Positions 62,905 to 64,000 of a stretch of 64,000 nucleotides of DNA are shown piece after piece. Origin of the DNA: Chloroflexota bacterium (GTDB lineage: Bacteria; Chloroflexota; Anaerolineae; Promineifilales; Promineifilaceae). The notes beneath the pieces are model-generated. The model had not been told where the DNA came from. It saw only the letters and a list, made by a program, of their open reading frames with translations, and did no database searches. Position 1 is the first letter of the stretch. The number at the start of each line of letters is the position of its first letter. The translations under genes and the position numbers were made by a program. The DNA is taken from NCBI GenBank assembly GCA_017993775.1, contig JAGOMA010000019.1:1-64000 (forward strand), in the 5' to 3' direction.

Positions 62905-64000
62905 CGCGATACTGTGAGGGTGAACGCGCCGCCTTCGTCGAAAAATTCGTTGACGACAATGCCCCAACGGCCGTTTTCCGGCAGTGTCAGGGTATAATTT
63001 TCTGGCTGTCCGGCCTGTCCGTCGTCGATGCGCAGGTAGGCACGGCCGTTTGGCGAAAGCAGCGTCAGGGCCAGGTCACTGCTGGCTGTTTCGGTAAGTA
63101 GTTCCAGATGAATCGTGTCGTTTTGCAAGCCATCAAAATAATAAACCAGACTTTGATCTGGCTCCAACACGCCGGAAACAGCGCTGTCTAATTGCAACAC
63201 GCCCATGGCGACCGGCGTTGCCACAGGCAGCGCCGCCAGACGTATTTCATAATCGCCGGGCGCGCCGTTAAAATCGCGCACCAGAATAAGGTACTGCCCA
63301 TTTTGTGGCAGTGTCAGGTCGATTAGTTCGTTTTCGCCCTGGAGGAAGGTGTCTTGGGCGGCGATGCGGTTGATGTTTTCATCCAACAGCCAGATTTCCA
63401 GGTCTAAGGTGGGATTAAGTGGTTTGACTTCGATCATGACCATGTCGCCGGTGCGCCCGCTGAAAAACCAGGCGTGGGCTTCGTGGGAACGCAGGCTTTC
63501 CTGGCGGATGTCGCCATAGACCAGATCACCGGCGTCGTAAAAATTAGACGTGCTCTCGCCGCCTTCGTCCAGCGACAGGGTGTAGGAGCCGCTGTTGCCG
63601 GCGAAGCTTTGCACAAGGATGGTGTATTCGCCGGTCGCGGGCAGTTCGAAGCCAGACACGACTTCGGCGTCGCCGCTGAACCCTTCGTCGAGGGCTACCA
63701 GTTGACGGCCGTCTGGCCCATACATATTGAGCAGGGCATCGAACCGTTCATCGGGCGTGACAACAATGCTTACCAGGTCGCCGGCCGTGCCGGTGAAGGT
63801 CCAAAACTGCTGCCCGTTCGGCGGCAGATCGCTCTGAATGCTTTGGCCGGGGTTAATTTGCCCGCCGCCGCTGAAAATGGGTGTGCCAGACAGCGTGAGG
63901 TCAAGCACATAACTGCCGGATTCACGGAAAAAATCGCTGACTTCGATGAGGTAACGGCCGTTTTCCGTCAGCAGTAAGTCGGCGGCTGTTTCAATGTCGC
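62898..64000 (-). CDS. Extracellular protein with PPC-type beta domains, N-terminus cut
   Basis: The visible ~367 residues are open to the right edge. They contain at least three pre-peptidase C-terminal-like beta-sandwich repeats (GQQFWTFTGTAGDLVSIVV; HAWFFSGRTGDMVMIEV; LVYYFDGLQNDTIHLEL), each followed by a strand pair such as GEYTILVQSFAGNSGSYTL. Such domains sit at the C-termini of secreted peptidases and surface proteins. The N-terminus and any catalytic part lie beyond the window. Confidence 0.75.
   Translation of the reverse strand, partial: DIETAADLLLTENGRYLIEVSDFFRESGSYVLDLTLSGTPIFSGGGQINPGQSIQSDLPPNGQQFWTFTGTAGDLVSIVVTPDERFDALLNMYGPDGRQLVALDEGFSGDAEVVSGFELPATGEYTILVQSFAGNSGSYTLSLDEGGESTSNFYDAGDLVYGDIRQESLRSHEAHAWFFSGRTGDMVMIEVKPLNPTLDLEIWLLDENINRIAAQDTFLQGENELIDLTLPQNGQYLILVRDFNGAPGDYEIRLAALPVATPVAMGVLQLDSAVSGVLEPDQSLVYYFDGLQNDTIHLELLTETASSDLALTLLSPNGRAYLRIDDGQAGQPENYTLTLPENGRWGIVVNEFFDEGGAFTLTVSRQ

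Noticed and set aside
1..64000. ACGGCCGT as sequencing adapter, vector linker or DNA-uptake sequence
   Set aside because: Copies sit in frame inside intact genes with varied flanks, so they are not adapters. An uptake role cannot be excluded, but no competence genes were seen and the word is palindromic, unlike known uptake words.
1..64000. CRISPR array, prophage or integron
   Set aside because: No regularly spaced direct repeats of 25-40 bp, no cas genes, and no integrase or phage structural genes were seen.

Overview
The window looks like chromosomal DNA of a Chloroflexota bacterium, probably of the Anaerolineae/Caldilineae/Ardenticatenia type. This is inferred from gene content and style: lipoproteins with long Thr-Pro linkers behind the lipobox cysteine, a SARP-type NB-ARC/TPR regulator, GT39 and GT87-like multispanning enzymes, coenzyme F420 genes, a GrdB-like UGA (selenocysteine) gene and a MinCDE-RodA cluster. 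No rRNA, phage, integrase, CRISPR array or complete insertion sequence was seen. The most striking property is a dispersed 8-bp palindrome, ACGGCCGT, most often seen as AACGGCCGTT. I counted about 155 copies by eye, one per ~410 bp, where base composition predicts one or two. It lies mostly inside genes and is read as Thr-Ala-Val, x-Gly-Arg or Arg-Pro. It recalls HIP1 of cyanobacteria.

Layout. 1-7 kb (minus): sortase (cut by the left edge), SARP regulator, GT39-like membrane protein, methyltransferase. 7-14 kb: AAA+ ATPase, thiolase, zinc-ribbon protein, PBP2-type transpeptidase, antitoxin-like protein, HD hydrolase. 14-20 kb: F420 island (cofE translationally coupled to a glycosidase-like lipoprotein, npdG, and a luciferase-like F420 oxidoreductase) with an SsnA-like aminohydrolase and thioredoxin. 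20-28 kb: lipoprotein, unknown protein, pyruvate kinase, second AAA+ ATPase, glycerophosphodiesterase, lipid kinase, metallo-beta-lactamase-fold protein, then a probable 6S RNA gene with its own promoter. 28-34 kb: nucleotidyltransferase, deoxynucleoside kinase, GlnRS, a repeat-containing secreted protein and an orphan MbtH.

34-46 kb: M23 lipoprotein, EamA transporter, CrtI/RetSat-like oxidoreductase, a 53-aa basic protein, a PAS histidine kinase with a Cys cluster, tRNA-Gln(CUG), GltX, RodA and MinE/MinD/MinC. 46-54 kb: a decayed GT87 remnant beside an 87-bp MITE-like element, then five GT39/GT87-type membrane proteins, the first interrupted by one in-frame amber codon. 54-64 kb: D-2-hydroxyacid dehydrogenase, the UGA-containing GrdB-like gene behind an enoyl-CoA hydratase, two unknown or divergent proteins, an MFS transporter, imidazolonepropionase, a parvulin lipoprotein, and two surface or extracellular proteins, the last cut by the right edge.

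Functional themes: cell envelope and division (sortase, PBP, RodA, Min, M23, GT39/GT87), F420 redox chemistry, selenium-linked functions (Sec-type UGA gene, SsnA-like protein), and direct glutaminylation of tRNA-Gln. Starts were re-chosen wherever a lipobox, a Shine-Dalgarno match or family alignment contradicted the longest reading frame. All coordinates, motif calls and counts were made by eye.
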